From Hymenolepis diminuta (Eukaryota > Platyhelminthes > Cestoda > Cyclophyllidea > Hymenolepididae): a stretch of 64,000 nt of DNA. Below the pieces are notes generated by a model. That model worked only from the letters and a program-made list of their open reading frames with translations. It had not been told where the DNA came from and made no database searches. Positions 53,313 to 64,000 of this stretch are shown here, in pieces (position 1 is the first letter of the stretch; each line of letters starts with the position of its first letter). The translations under genes and the position numbers were made by a program. The stretch is from contig CAADRB010000005.1 in NCBI GenBank assembly GCA_900708905.1, forward strand, positions 5,172,332-5,236,331, read 5' to 3'.

Positions 53313-53653
53313 AGTATTACTTATGCATACCGGTAAAGTACAAAGAGAATCAAGTATTCCAAAGGAAGATGTCTGTTCAGGAACTATTCAACTTAGTTTT
53401 AATTATTGCATGTGAAATTTAATATTCAACTATTTAGGAATTCTAAGCAGGGAAGTAAGAGTAAATCTTTTAGCGTCATTGAGCACTTAAGCAACAACTC
53501 TTAACAAGTTAATTAAATCAACTGAGGGAAATTGGAAGGAACCGATGGTTGGAACACAACCATGTATTTAAAAATTTATACCTATATTATCGAAGAATTT
53601 GTGATTTCTTTATGAGGATCTCAGTAAATTAATTTCTACATTTCGTTGGTATT

Positions 53654-53801
53654 TGTGGCATTCGCCCGCAGAGGCCTCCAGGTAATCAGCAATCACTATC
53701 CCTGCACCTTAGCTTTGTTTGTATATAAGAACCAAGCTCGTGGACAAAATCTCATAAGGAGCTCTGTTCGCTAAAAAATTCTTACTAGTTCATCTCCTAC
53801 G
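53654..53801 (+). mobile_element. LTR fragment, plus orientation (copy F), half of an inverted pair
   Basis: It starts TGTGGCATTCGCCCGCAGAG and keeps CCAAGCTCGTGGAC and AAGGAGCTCTGTTCGCT of the short-U3 subfamily. It breaks off three bases before the oppositely oriented copy G. Confidence 0.7.
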
Positions 53802-53803
53802 CT

Positions 53804-54062
53804 GATCCTCCTAAGCAGTCCGGATAGCGTCTAGCAGAATCCTTCCGAAATTAACTAGGCTGTTCCCAAAGCAGCGAGAACAGGAAAGGTGGTGAGTAGA
53901 GAGGGTTTATTGATCCGTAAGCGATGCGATGATAAGAATTTTAAGCGAACAGAGCTCCTTGTGAGTCGCTGTCCACGAGCTTGGTCCTCAAATACGAGCA
54001 ACTCGAAGCTGCAGGGATATTGATTGCTGATTGGCTGAGGAGGCCTCTGCAGGGAAACGCCA
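53804..54062 (-). mobile_element. LTR, minus orientation (copy G), half of an inverted pair
   Basis: Read on the minus strand: TGGCGTTTCCCTGCAGAGG, the short-U3 core, CTCGTGGACAGCGACTCACA, AATAAACCCTC, and a U5 up to CTGCTTAGGAGGATC, where the end is cut. It is very close to copy A at 19517 over its middle. With F it makes a 120-130-base inverted repeat. Confidence 0.75.
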
Positions 54063-55149
54063 TATATTAAAGTAACTGGGCATGTAACAATAGTAGAGTT
54101 TCGATGTTTGAAAATATTTTATTCCAGAAATTTACCACTTGCTTACTCTTCTCAAAATTTTTATTCTCAGGAAAAATATCAACAAAGTTTATTCCCTTCC
54201 TCTCTTACTCCGTTAATTCTCTCGTTAAAGAGATTTAATAAGTAGTAATGAGCAGCGAAGATGCACATTTTTGGGCAAATTTTCTCAGAAAGAAAATCGA
54301 CACTTTTGCAAATTGACGTGATTACCGCATCTCAGACACAGTGATCCACATGAGCTTTGAATGCCAATTCTCGACTGCTAAATGACTAAGAGAGGGCAGA
54401 TGTGATTAAAATTGTGATATATCAGAATTTTATCCGCAGTGTCACCAAATTCAATGTGAGTCACTTATAGGGATCCTTACGACACATCACATGCTCTTCT
54501 GAGCTTATAAACAATGAAATTAAATCCCGAAGCTTGAAGCCTAAATCCCTAACTCCATCCACGTGATATAATCTTATGCCTTTTATTAGAATAACTGACA
54601 AATTTTTCTTTACTCCTGATGATTGTTCAGCTTTTACCAAAGCACATGAAAGAATATGTGGAAATCGAGACTTACGGCATTTTTCTATGACTAGATGAAT
54701 TGTAATTCATATTGGAAAAGGAGAAACACGATGCTCCCAGAAGTCAACAAAAGCGAGTCTATTGACATTCTGATTTCATTGCACACTTTTATTCGACCTC
54801 CACCCTCCATTCTGATCTCTTTCCGAGTTATCTTTTTCATATTTAACGTGTTCAGATGTTATTCCTCTATTAAAACTCGTAAAATCTTTGGCATTGCAAT
54901 GGATGATAGTTCTTGTCTTTTATTTAACTCCATGGTCTAGTGTCCGTTTTTAATTCTGGACCTCTGTTGAATAATTCCAAATACTCTCAGAATGTGTTCA
55001 TGTTCATGGCTATTCGTGGAAGCCTGATGTGTTTGCCACAATTATCGTACACCTTAGATACGAAACACTGATATAATTATGCAAAAAAGTAAAGAATTCC
55101 TCTTCAATATTCATTAAGATAACTTTCGTTTATATAATGAAAATCACTT

Positions 55150-56900
55150 AAATTAGGCTTCTTTCATTGGGCTCGCTTCTCAAAATACCCTACAAAAGCC
55201 AGAACCCAACATCAACAGGAAAGTAAATCGGCAATTCATTCAATTTATACACTTTAAAAAACGTGTAAAATTTAAAAATAATTAACGATAAAATGTTTAA
55301 TTTACTTTTCTTGAATAAAAATTTCCCATTTTTCCAACGCCTTCAAGCAAAAGTCGTTAATCTATGATTCAGCTTGCATCCTTTACGGGGTTATCTGAAG
55401 GATCCTGAGTAGCCGGCAGGCCAATGATTATGACAGCTCCCTTGAGTTTCGAAGTTTCGGTTTGGAAGTTAGGGTTGATTTTTGCGATGGCGCACTCAAA
55501 TTATAGGACCAATGTGAGATCTGGCAACTAAAGTGTGAAGGCTTAAGAATCTCTTTCACTGCCTTCCCTCTTGTGACAAGAGAAGGTGCCTTTTTACAAT
55601 GTCAACAAGTTACTCCTCCAGACCATTAAGGTTAGCCGGAGAGTGTAAAAGGGAGATGTCTAGACAACAATAAAAGTCCTCAAATCGAATATAATCAAAC
55701 TGGGGGTATTTCTAGGCACAATAATTTTGAAATGCCGTAACTAGCGAATGCCTGCCGGAGGCTGTTAATAACGGCACTGGTTGTGGCAGACATAATGTGT
55801 ATAACATCAAGCCTCTTTGAATTCAAATGTACCAGGATAAAAGGGAATATTTCTTTGATAGATCCAGCAGGACCGAGATCGATGTGAAGCCTTAGTTTGA
55901 AAGCACATAATGGGATCTCGGAAAGAAATAAATTTAGCCGTTTTCTTAACCTCTCCTGCATTTTGTGCAACCACTTTCGATACTGTTCCATTTGAGCGAG
56001 AAACGGATTTCTTCGGGTTCTCTGCATATGTAACGCATCAGTGCTAATCGATTGAAAGGGTAAACTAGCTTCGGATTACGCTGATCAACACGTTTAATAA
56101 ACTTATATAGTTGGACGAATTGGGAGTACCGAGTAAGGCCTGTAAGTATTAGCCTTCTTTATTTTTCTTCTCTAGACACTGTTTACATAGATACTACATG
56201 AAGGGACATTGCTGAGGTAGATGCCAAACTCAGCAGCGGGAACAAGATAAAGACTGTTTCCATTAAATAGAAGAACTCAGCAGTGTGCGGATCGAGGCAT
56301 GGATGCAGACATTTTTTACACCAAGCGCGTGGACACGGCATCAGAATCGCTCGTGAGATTCGACATGTTAACACATGCTCTAACTGATTTTTGCAACTTC
56401 AAATCATCATTGAACACCTTGATAATATTTGGTCTTGGAAGCGTTATTGCGAAGACAAGTACAGCCAGAGATGGAGGATAAGTTTTAGCAGAAGTAGGAG
56501 AGAAAGTTGTTTTAGAAATGCTTAGAATATCACGAAAATATTCAGCCTCAGTTTTGCAGAGAGAGCATTTACTTCTCCAGATCTCCTCTCAAACATCATT
56601 TATAGTAGTCAGCTGTTTCTTGAAGGAGGGAAACCTTTTGTTCCGGCATTGTAGGAATCGCTAGAAATGGTGAATAACATGTGATCACAACTATTATAGG
56701 CATATATGCCTCTCCAAATAGCATACAAAAGCCAGAACTCAATCACAAAAGGGGATTAAATGAAAATGAGTACTGCGTAACAATGACCGCAACTTTGGGC
56801 ATTTTAAAAGTGCAAAATTTATAAATAAATAGCAATAAAAATTTTTCATTTACTTTTTTGAATGAAAATTTTTTATGCGACGGGCTCGAACTCGGCAATC
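55150..56900 (-). mobile_element. Shrunken second LTR-type retroelement (direct repeats around a pol remnant)
   Basis: Two related blocks in the same orientation lie at about 55185-55330 and 56725-56880. Both carry ACAAAAGCCAGAAC followed by an AT-rich part with TTTACTTTTTTGAATGAAAA-like sequence. Between them lies a minus-strand integrase remnant (55695-56027). Near the right block an ATG at 56649 opens MPEQKVSLLQETADYYK before a stop. The layout suggests LTRs around an internally deleted element. The repeats are diverged, and no primer site was confirmed. Confidence 0.45.
55695..56027 (-). pseudogene. Integrase-core fragment of a Ty3/gypsy-type pol
   Basis: LHIDLGPAG, FPFILVHLNSKRLDVI, ATTSAVINSLRQAFASYGI and SKLLCLE follow the HIDFAGP, VVDAYSKWLEV, TTS-ATI-LR-FA-YG pattern around the first catalytic Asp of gypsy integrases. 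The second Asp motif is no longer readable, and the flanks give no reverse transcriptase. Confidence 0.75.
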
Positions 56901-57329
56901 ACAATGTAGGAATGCGAAAGTGTTGCTAGGAAAATATTTTTGTCAAGGAAGAGGAGAGAGGATGCAGCAATCTTGTAAGTAGTTAGTTGAAAATGTGATC
57001 AAAAGGCTCGCGTTAGACAATAGGGAAAAATCGATTTGTAATTAAGTAGGTAATTAAGTCATTACACACTCATTAATACCTTACTAATATATAATTAAGG
57101 ACTTCGCAAAGTACAATTAAAGACGCAAATATTTCATAAGAATATTGTGTATCTAGTTAGATGCACCTTCATCATCCCTTTTTAATACAATTATTTAAAT
57201 GAATTTTAATCCAAGTTTAATAAAAAAATAACTATAATTGCAATTCAGTAGCTCATAATAGGTTCAAATGGGTAGGAACTTAGTTTCCATCGTAGCAAAT
57301 CGAAAGACAAAATGTGGTTACTATTTTTA

Positions 57330-57335
57330 TTTATT
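57330..57335 (-). terminator. AATAAA polyadenylation signal of the DRC-like gene
   Basis: AATAAATAAA on the minus strand starts about 16 bases after the TAA stop of the gene above. Distance and sequence are canonical. Confidence 0.65.
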
Positions 57336-57350
57336 GCCGCATACTTGGTG

Positions 57351-60153
57351 TTACAAAATACCTTTCTTGCGTTCTAATCTAATCCTTCGTCGAGCCATGT
57401 AAGCCCTGTAGAGAGATGTGATAAATGAGGCACATTCAACCAGTTCAACTTGTTCTTTAATTGCTTGCTGTCTGGCTTCTTCTTCCTTTCGCCTGATCTC
57501 CATTACTTCGTCATATCTCTCCTTCAGCGGCTAGAATAAAACGTACATTATACTTCTACTTTATATTTGTTAGTAGTCATGGTTTTACAAACCTCGAATA
57601 TTGCGTTTAAGCTTTCGTATTCCCTGCTTTCCACATCGAATTCTTTTTGGGTGTCATCATATTTGGCTTGCAGTTTAAAGAGCTGCTCATCCATTTTCTT
57701 GATTGTTGTGTGCAACTGGTCCTCTAAAATCCACTTTTGACGACGAATCATTAATTCCTGCTTCTGAAATGGTGCAATTTCATCTTCGTACTGCTTTTTG
57801 GTGGCTGCTGCTTCCTCAGACATTACATTTATTGTTTCTAGTGGAAGAAAATGCTTGTCAAACGTAGAAATAATTTGATAATTTTCAATTTACTTTATCT
57901 AGAAAATCGTTCTATTTATTACCAACCGCAAACTTTCTTTTAATTTTTAGCTGGGATTCATGCGAAAATAGACCTATAGTACCTGTGAATTCTAACTCTT
58001 AGGTCTGCTCTGTCTCTGTTTTTGCCCGATACCTAATTGTCAATTGTTAGTTTGTGTTTTTTGGTTATTCTACAATCTCACAATGACTAGCACAGAACAA
58101 AATCAGTCAGCCTCTGAAAGCCGAACAGACTTCGTTTGTCAATCGTAATCCGGATTTCTCTCCCTCCCCTTATTTCTCCCTTCTTTCACTCTCATTCCTT
58201 TCCAACTGTCAAATACTTATTTCTCAGTTTAATTCTTGGTCATTTTACTCTGGAAAGCTGTTGTTACCTATTAGTCTAGGAAGACCGGAAGTTTTATGGG
58301 ATTATTTAGCCTAACTTAGTCTGGCTCCTAAAGTGTCTTGACATTGAATTAGGCCTGCCTTTGACTCTATTATTTCAGATAGTTAAAAGCGTCTTCACTT
58401 CATTTAACTTGAACCAAATGTGTTTATTTGTAAAATAAACGAATAACGCTAGACATTTGTCCCTCCATTTTGGCATATTTTAAAGAAATATTGAATTTTA
58501 AACTTCAGAATTTAAAATATTAAGGGGTGATCGGTATTTAATCAGGTTTGCAGTTTTCCAGCCCAATTTCAATCAGCAGAACCTATCTTATATCTGGATT
58601 GGCTAGAAAATAACAATTTTTATCATAAAAATTCTTACTCATGTGCTGATGTTGAGCCTCATTATATTCCTCGAGATATTTCTCTCTCATTTCATTGATT
58701 TTAGCGGTCATTTCTTCCTCTTTTGAAATAAGACAAGAGTTTAAGAGTTCAATTTCCTGGATCTTTGTCTCTATCTGAAAATGATAAGGTCAAAACAGGT
58801 CAATTATTCTTTTGAGAATATAATAAAATGTTTAAATCTCAACTCTAAAGCCTGTCCTCAGAGAAATTCTTGTTAAAAAGTAGGACGCAGTGCTTCCAAC
58901 AAAGCTACCATCTGTCCCTAATGTTGGCCCAATTTTAGAATTACATCGAATTCACCATTTTAAATCAACCTTGTCATCATAATCTCAATCCTCTCAAGCA
59001 GCTTTAGGGTTTGCTAAGTACGTCACATGTTTTAACTAATGACTACTATTCTTCCATGGTGGTTCACGTTCTGCGCTCATGTTAGTCAGCGAGTTGGTGT
59101 GCGTACTTCCATGCTGAGCAGGCATGATCACAGCTAAGGCAACTTCCAAGTCTTCAGTGGCAGCAAGAGAGAATTCCAGGCTTCGAAACCGAAAACTTTC
59201 TCTTTCCTTTTCCCAAAGGTAGTTATTTGCTATTCGTTTAGAGCAATAAAGTTAACTGTGTTTTTTTTAAATAAGTAGCATATTGTCGTCATTTAGAATT
59301 AATAATTGCAAAATTAATAATAATAACACCACAGTGGTTTCACGTTAATAAATGATTTTCTTTAATTTGGGATGACATTCGATGATTATTTTTGTATCTT
59401 CAGTTCACCTAATGTAAAATATTATCCAAAGAGACATTCCTTAAAATTATAAAGAAATTTCAGCAGTTACGACCCAACTGCACTCCTGACTTTAAAATTT
59501 TTTACTCATTAACTTATCGATGTTTTTTTAGCTATACGGCATCCTGGTTCCATCTAGACCTAAGCTGTCCAGACTTAAACTGTGTGACTCTATGACTTGC
59601 TCCTCCTTCACTTTCCTCGCAGTCAATCCACTTCCCCTGTTTTTCGTTGCTATCTTAAATGACCACTAACTTCAATAGACGTGGTGATATTTCCCCTGAT
59701 TATTCACCCCTAATTGGCTAAACATTTTGTTATTCCACAAGACATCGCCAAAACCGAAAGCACCACTATGCCGACGTCTTCTTCCTGACTCTATGACTTT
59801 TGTATATACTAGTTCCATGACCTACAGCTACGTTCATTATAATGCTTATGCATTCACCTTCTTCTCTGCTCCTCTTACGGAAGCAATGTACCTGTTTTGA
59901 AGAGAATAATCCTACACCGTTTGGATTTTATATAATCTTCTCGACTATTAGATATTCTCTGTAATTACCAAACTCAGAATGAGAGAATTTAAATGGAAAC
60001 AATAGATTGTATTCAAGCACTTAACTAAATCTAGGTTATATTTTGTATTTTTATTATAAATATCACTTTTTTCAAGATCTCGTATTCTTCCGTCCCTCCT
60101 AGCCAAATTCGCTCCTTCTTGTTCAATGCAAAGTCGATATAAAGTCGGATAAC
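57351..60153 (-). CDS. Coiled-coil IQ protein, DRC9/DRC10-like (3' part, four exons)
   Basis: Exons 60153-60067, 58770-58639, 57837-57593 and 57530-57351 join with consistent phases (1,1,0) into 214 residues and a stop. The sequence is one long charged coiled coil: LYRLCIEQEGANLARRDGR, then DLEKKTKIQEIELLN. MSEEAAATKKQYEDEIAPF and LKERYDEVMEIRRKEEEAR follow. It ends in an IQ-like FITSLYRAYMARRR. This order (helical rods, E/RxYxxVMExRRKEEE, then a C-terminal IQ) is that of the nexin-dynein regulatory complex subunits DRC9 (IQCG) and DRC10 (IQCD), which link axonemal doublets in motile cilia and sperm. The canonical IQ glutamine is replaced (FITSLYR), so calmodulin binding is uncertain. Which of the two subunits it is cannot be told, and the N-terminal exons lie above 60153 or outside the window. 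Confidence 0.8.
58775..60066. other. Intron of the DRC-like gene
   Basis: No extra exon is needed, because phases across it agree when the second AG of the CAGATAG acceptor is used. No mobile element was recognised in it. Confidence 0.5.
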
Positions 60154-63100
60154 CTGTGATTTTAAATTAGTTTTAATCTCCGTAAGTTATATATTAGAGA
60201 AATAACTGCTAGTAAGCTCGAATGCACTAAAATCCGAAAAGTTCGTGACCTTAAATGGTGCATAAAATGATATAGCACTAATTAACCTCTGGAAGGCGAC
60301 TGCGTCCATAGGTCAATAAATTAATTATCATCAATGTTTAAAACAAATCACATATATACGAAAAGAAATAGTGAAAGATTAGGAAAAAATCTACGAAGTC
60401 CAGAGATTTAATCACCAAAAATGAGCTTCGACAAATTTGGATACAGCAAAACGAATTATACTACTTATTGGGAGTATGAGTAACTTAATGATTTTATATA
60501 CTTGTCTTTCCGACTTCACTTGTGCTCCCATTTGATCCCTGTTTCACCCTATACTTGACTATTTTGATAACTCATTTATTCAGAAATTAATTCATGATGG
60601 AATCAGAATAAAAATTATATTTTTACTAAAAGGTTCGCATTTGCTATGAAAGTCAACCAGAAGAAATACGATTCTAAAGAAAGTTTTACATTCTAGATCG
60701 AGATTATTGATGCGATGTTGAATCTCCAGAGCTTTTGTTAAATAATTTATGTGAAGGCGACATAATACACCTCTTCTTTTTCTGAGTCAAAGATTAATTT
60801 GCAGTTTGCTGAAATTTTTACAATAGCAAAATAGATCTTTTAGATGGATGCGAAGACAGTATCATATATCCTTGGAATAAAGTTAGCTTTAATACCGCAT
60901 GTTTTCAAAAATTATTCATGTATATCAAGTGAAGCGATTGGTTAGTTCAAACCGATATAGACTGCGTAATAATGGAAAAATTTCCGAACTCATAAACTAA
61001 CAGGAGGTTTTAGGATTATCTCTGAATGTTTCTCAATTTTTTGTTGAATAACATATTAATTTAGTCCGTTTTAGTTTCAAAATTATTTTTACGTTTTACG
61101 CTTGTTTAAATTGAAGGCGATCACCGCTTTTTATCCCTCATATGGTGAAATCGCAGTTGCAGGATATCGATTATCGATTTGTCTCGTCTGCCTCACGTCC
61201 AATCAGCCCTCTACTTATATAATCCCACCACCGATTTTAAGAAAAACGTTCAACTCTCGCGCTCTCTCCCCTATTTTTCATCTTTATTTCCCATCTTGCT
61301 TTTTACTATTGCTCTTACTATCTTCTATTCATTCTCTGTTTTGCAAATTTTAATCGATGCTCCTCAATACTTTCTGTTGAGTCTGCAGTCTCCATCTGAA
61401 AACTGTGGTTGTCTGGGGTTAGTGGTAGTGTTAGCCATCAGTTTCTACTCCAGTAAGCTAATGCTATTAAGAAAACCAGAGGAATTCAACAAAGTACGAG
61501 GTAACCTTCACTTGTCTAATCGGCACTGATTAGTGTAAAGCAGGAGAGAATATTGCTAGGAAGAAGCCAATGAAAGAGTTAGTGCTTTTTCCAACTGTAA
61601 GACTCCATCTACCACAAGATAAAAATAAGACGGCGTCGGTTAACAATATTATTAGAGGAAGCTCTTATAAAAAGTAAGCCGAGCCTCAGGAAAAGTCCAC
61701 AACCTAGACGTCAGATAGTAGGAAAAATCGATAAATGGTTTAGAGGCCGAAGGATGAGTCGTAGAACTGTTTGAAAAATGCAGTTAGCTGGGTGATCAGT
61801 TGATAATCAAGACAACGGATAACTTCAAGTACTCGATATAAGTAGTCTTGGCGGTTATTTCATGTTTGCAAAAATTTACCTTCCGTTTCAAGAAATCATT
61901 AAATCTAAAGGTTACTTGAATTTTTATACTCGGTTACTTCGGTCATATCAAGGATCCGCTAGAATTGAAGAAAATGTTAGAAATTTAGCAACCTAGCAAC
62001 CCAACTGATATATTCATAAGTGTTATTTCAAAATAAAACAATCAGCTTGGAATGAAATGAAATAATATTTTAAGTTCTAATTTAGAATTAGATATCACTG
62101 AAAATGCCATCACTGATTAGAAAAGTGTTGACTGAAGGTAATATGGTAGCAAGGTATCTAAGTGGCTCTAGAGTTTTTACTGAGATACTGCTCTTCTGAC
62201 TAACGATTTTCACTGCAAAAAAAACAGAGAGAAGAGAGATAATTGGTTAAAGAACAAACAAAAACGAGGATTGAGGGAGAGGTAGTGGCAGGTTTTCCTG
62301 GGATTAGGGGTAAACTAATTGAGTCAGACGAGTGCATGTGCTTGATCAGTCAGGATAGACCTACTCATCAAGTTTACATTATCCACTTTTCCGTATTTAG
62401 TGTAGTTCAGGTCACAGGAGCCTCACAGTCTCAGATAACCAAACGGAGAGTATTTCAAAATGATATAGGAAATACAAACAGCAATTTCAATATAATGGTT
62501 GTAATAAACGTGGTCAGAGCAAAGTGCGGCGGAAGATATGACAAAGTCAAAGGGATTTTAACATGATGGGAACAATAGTTAAATACCTCATAGTTTGGAA
62601 ATCCTCCTCTGCATTTTTATTTTTGATAGCTTTAACATGGATTGCCTTCTCGGTTTACTCGTCAGTAGCTAGATCACATAGAAGGACTCATCGAATTTGC
62701 TGGAGCATCTTATGTGTCCTAAATATAAGACTGGATACAGTTTCTTATCGGTTCAAGAGACCGTCGCAAATATATACTGTAAAATTTCAAGTAAAATCAA
62801 ATTAAAGTTTTGTGCTGAGCCCCGGACCTTAAATAACTCATTATTTTCCATGAAATATACTTAAATAATGCGATATTAAATTTGTATGAAATCGAAAGCG
62901 TCCCGTTGTTCATTATTTAAAAGGTCAATTGATAGGGAATAATGCCTTAGGATAATTATTTGGGAGACGATCTTTAGTCATTAAATGGAAAGCATGTGTC
63001 CCTAGAGAAAGAAAGCTGTTTATGAAAATTCTAAGTTATCAGAATACTTTAAAATTATAAAGAAAATAGATTGACCCTGCCAAAATGCTGCAAAATCAGT

Positions 63101-63360
63101 GTAAATAAGATACCTAAGTGTAGGGAAGATGAATACCTACTGTCAACTCCATTTTTTACACTCCTAGCCAATTGAAATCGAATGATTCTACTGTCAGCTT
63201 AATGTTGAAAAGTTCCTAAATTGGAAAAAAACGGCATGTCAAGCGAATACATAAAGATCTGTTAATATTTGTTCGAAATCTTGACAATGTCAATAATCTG
63301 CTGCTTAACGCCTCATCATTTGATATGTCCAGAGGTATCCTAATACCGCTCTGACGAGAC
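60154..63360. other. Stretch where upstream DRC-like exons may lie; none placed
   Basis: Further 5' exons ending in phase 1 are expected on the minus strand, but none could be identified. Plus-strand frames at 61102-61529 and 62243-62805 have no recognisable features. Confidence 0.35.
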
Positions 63361-63367
63361 ACACATT

Positions 63368-63500
63368 CTACCACTCTCTCTTGTTAATCAAATTAACCAG
63401 GGTGGTTAGTCACCTACACCATTAGATTTACACTGACAGACACTAATCTCGTGATTTCTGGCGTTGTAGACGAACAAAGTAACCACTGTGCCAGGGGCTT
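63368..63500 (-). repeat. SINE-like copy
   Basis: On the minus strand CTGGCACAGTGGTTAC is A-box-like, followed by a damaged B box and a body ending GATTAACAAGAGAGAGTGG. That end resembles the copy at 7812 (CAACAAGAGAGGTGG). Confidence 0.5.
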
Positions 63501-63790
63501 ACAATTCATCTACTGACTGATTCCTCTATTCTACCACAATATTTGACGTCAATTTCGATCGTTTAGTTATAATCTAACCTTATCGCCATTCTTACTACTC
63601 CATGCGTTTAAAAGTAAGTCATAAAGCTGAATTTGAACCCACATAGTCACCTATATTATCGTATGGGTGGATATTTTTGTTGGTTGATTCGATTGCTAAC
63701 GCTCTGGTATTCCTAACGAAAAGCTACTTTAATTTAAACAAAATCCAAAGCCGTCGAATTAATTTTTGTCTTGGGATGCGCGATTTCAAA

Positions 63791-64000
63791 TGTTGATCTC
63801 CAGCTTAACAGTTATTGGGAACAAAAACTGTTATTAGTTCGGCGGCATTTTGACCTTCAAGCCGTTTTATTCATGTATATAACGTTTGTTGGGTTAATAA
63901 AGCGCCTTGGAGTAACTGTGGTTCTGTCTGGTGTCTCTCTTGGGTTCTTAAATCTACGTAGATCAAGACTAGAAACAAGAATCTTGCATTTTGTTCTCTT
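63791..64000 (+). mobile_element. LTR-like sequence running off the window
   Basis: It opens TGTTGATCTCCAGC, has TATATAA at 63876-63882, AATAAA at 63896-63901 about 20 bases further on, and a GT-rich U5-like tail (CTGTGGTTCTGTCTGGTGTC). The layout resembles LTRs of BEL/Pao-type elements. The end and any coding part are beyond the window, and there is no second copy here to confirm it. Confidence 0.4.

Noticed and set aside
62243..62805. Plus-strand frames of 107 and 80 codons
   Set aside because: No recognisable domain, no start context or splice signals worth supporting, and composition like the AT-rich background.
1..64000. CRISPR arrays, operons, prokaryotic promoters
   Set aside because: No regularly spaced direct repeats were seen, and the gene structure is eukaryotic with introns.

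Overview
The window looks like animal nuclear DNA, most likely from a flatworm (tapeworm or fluke). It is AT-rich. Small exons with GT/AG borders sit inside kilobase-sized introns, there are no operons, and much of the space is decayed mobile DNA. The flatworm guess rests on an LTR family with a tRNA-Trp-type primer site and a CsRn1-like Gag. CsRn1-clade elements also occur in arthropods, so the organism call is an inference.

Left part (1-13,600): two split genes on the minus strand. One (exons between 6893 and 510) encodes an unrecognised basic, helical protein with repeated YExxP and [SD][VI][KR]xxF motifs. The other (about 12,476 to 8904, perhaps starting at 13,302) is also unrecognised, but its last exon carries a segment that fits the BH3 motif of Bcl-2-family death regulators. 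CCAAT-bearing, GC-richer patches lie upstream of both. Middle (13,600-33,300): gene-poor, with three plus-strand LTR copies around a 656-base assembly gap, a broken Tc1-type transposase and SINE copies. At 33,370-36,837 lies a complete small gene for a two-LIM-domain protein, with a likely promoter, a 5' UTR intron and a SINE inside its coding intron.

Right part (36,900-64,000): a minus-strand CsRn1-like element remnant (5' LTR, primer site, frameshifted gag) at 44,134-45,562. A cluster of dead elements follows at 51,200-56,900: a mariner transposase, a SINE, an inverted LTR pair, and a shrunken retroelement with an integrase remnant between direct repeats. After it comes the 3' half of a coiled-coil gene ending in an IQ-like segment (57,351-60,153, minus), resembling nexin-dynein regulatory complex subunits DRC9/DRC10. 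The window ends in an LTR-like sequence.

The genes do not form a pathway. The DRC-like gene would act in motile cilia or sperm flagella, and the LIM protein in protein-protein contacts, typically cytoskeletal. The most notable leads are the BH3-like C-terminus, the two LTR subfamilies with different U3 lengths, and an unexplained coding-like stretch behind gag. All exon joins were read by eye and need transcript data.
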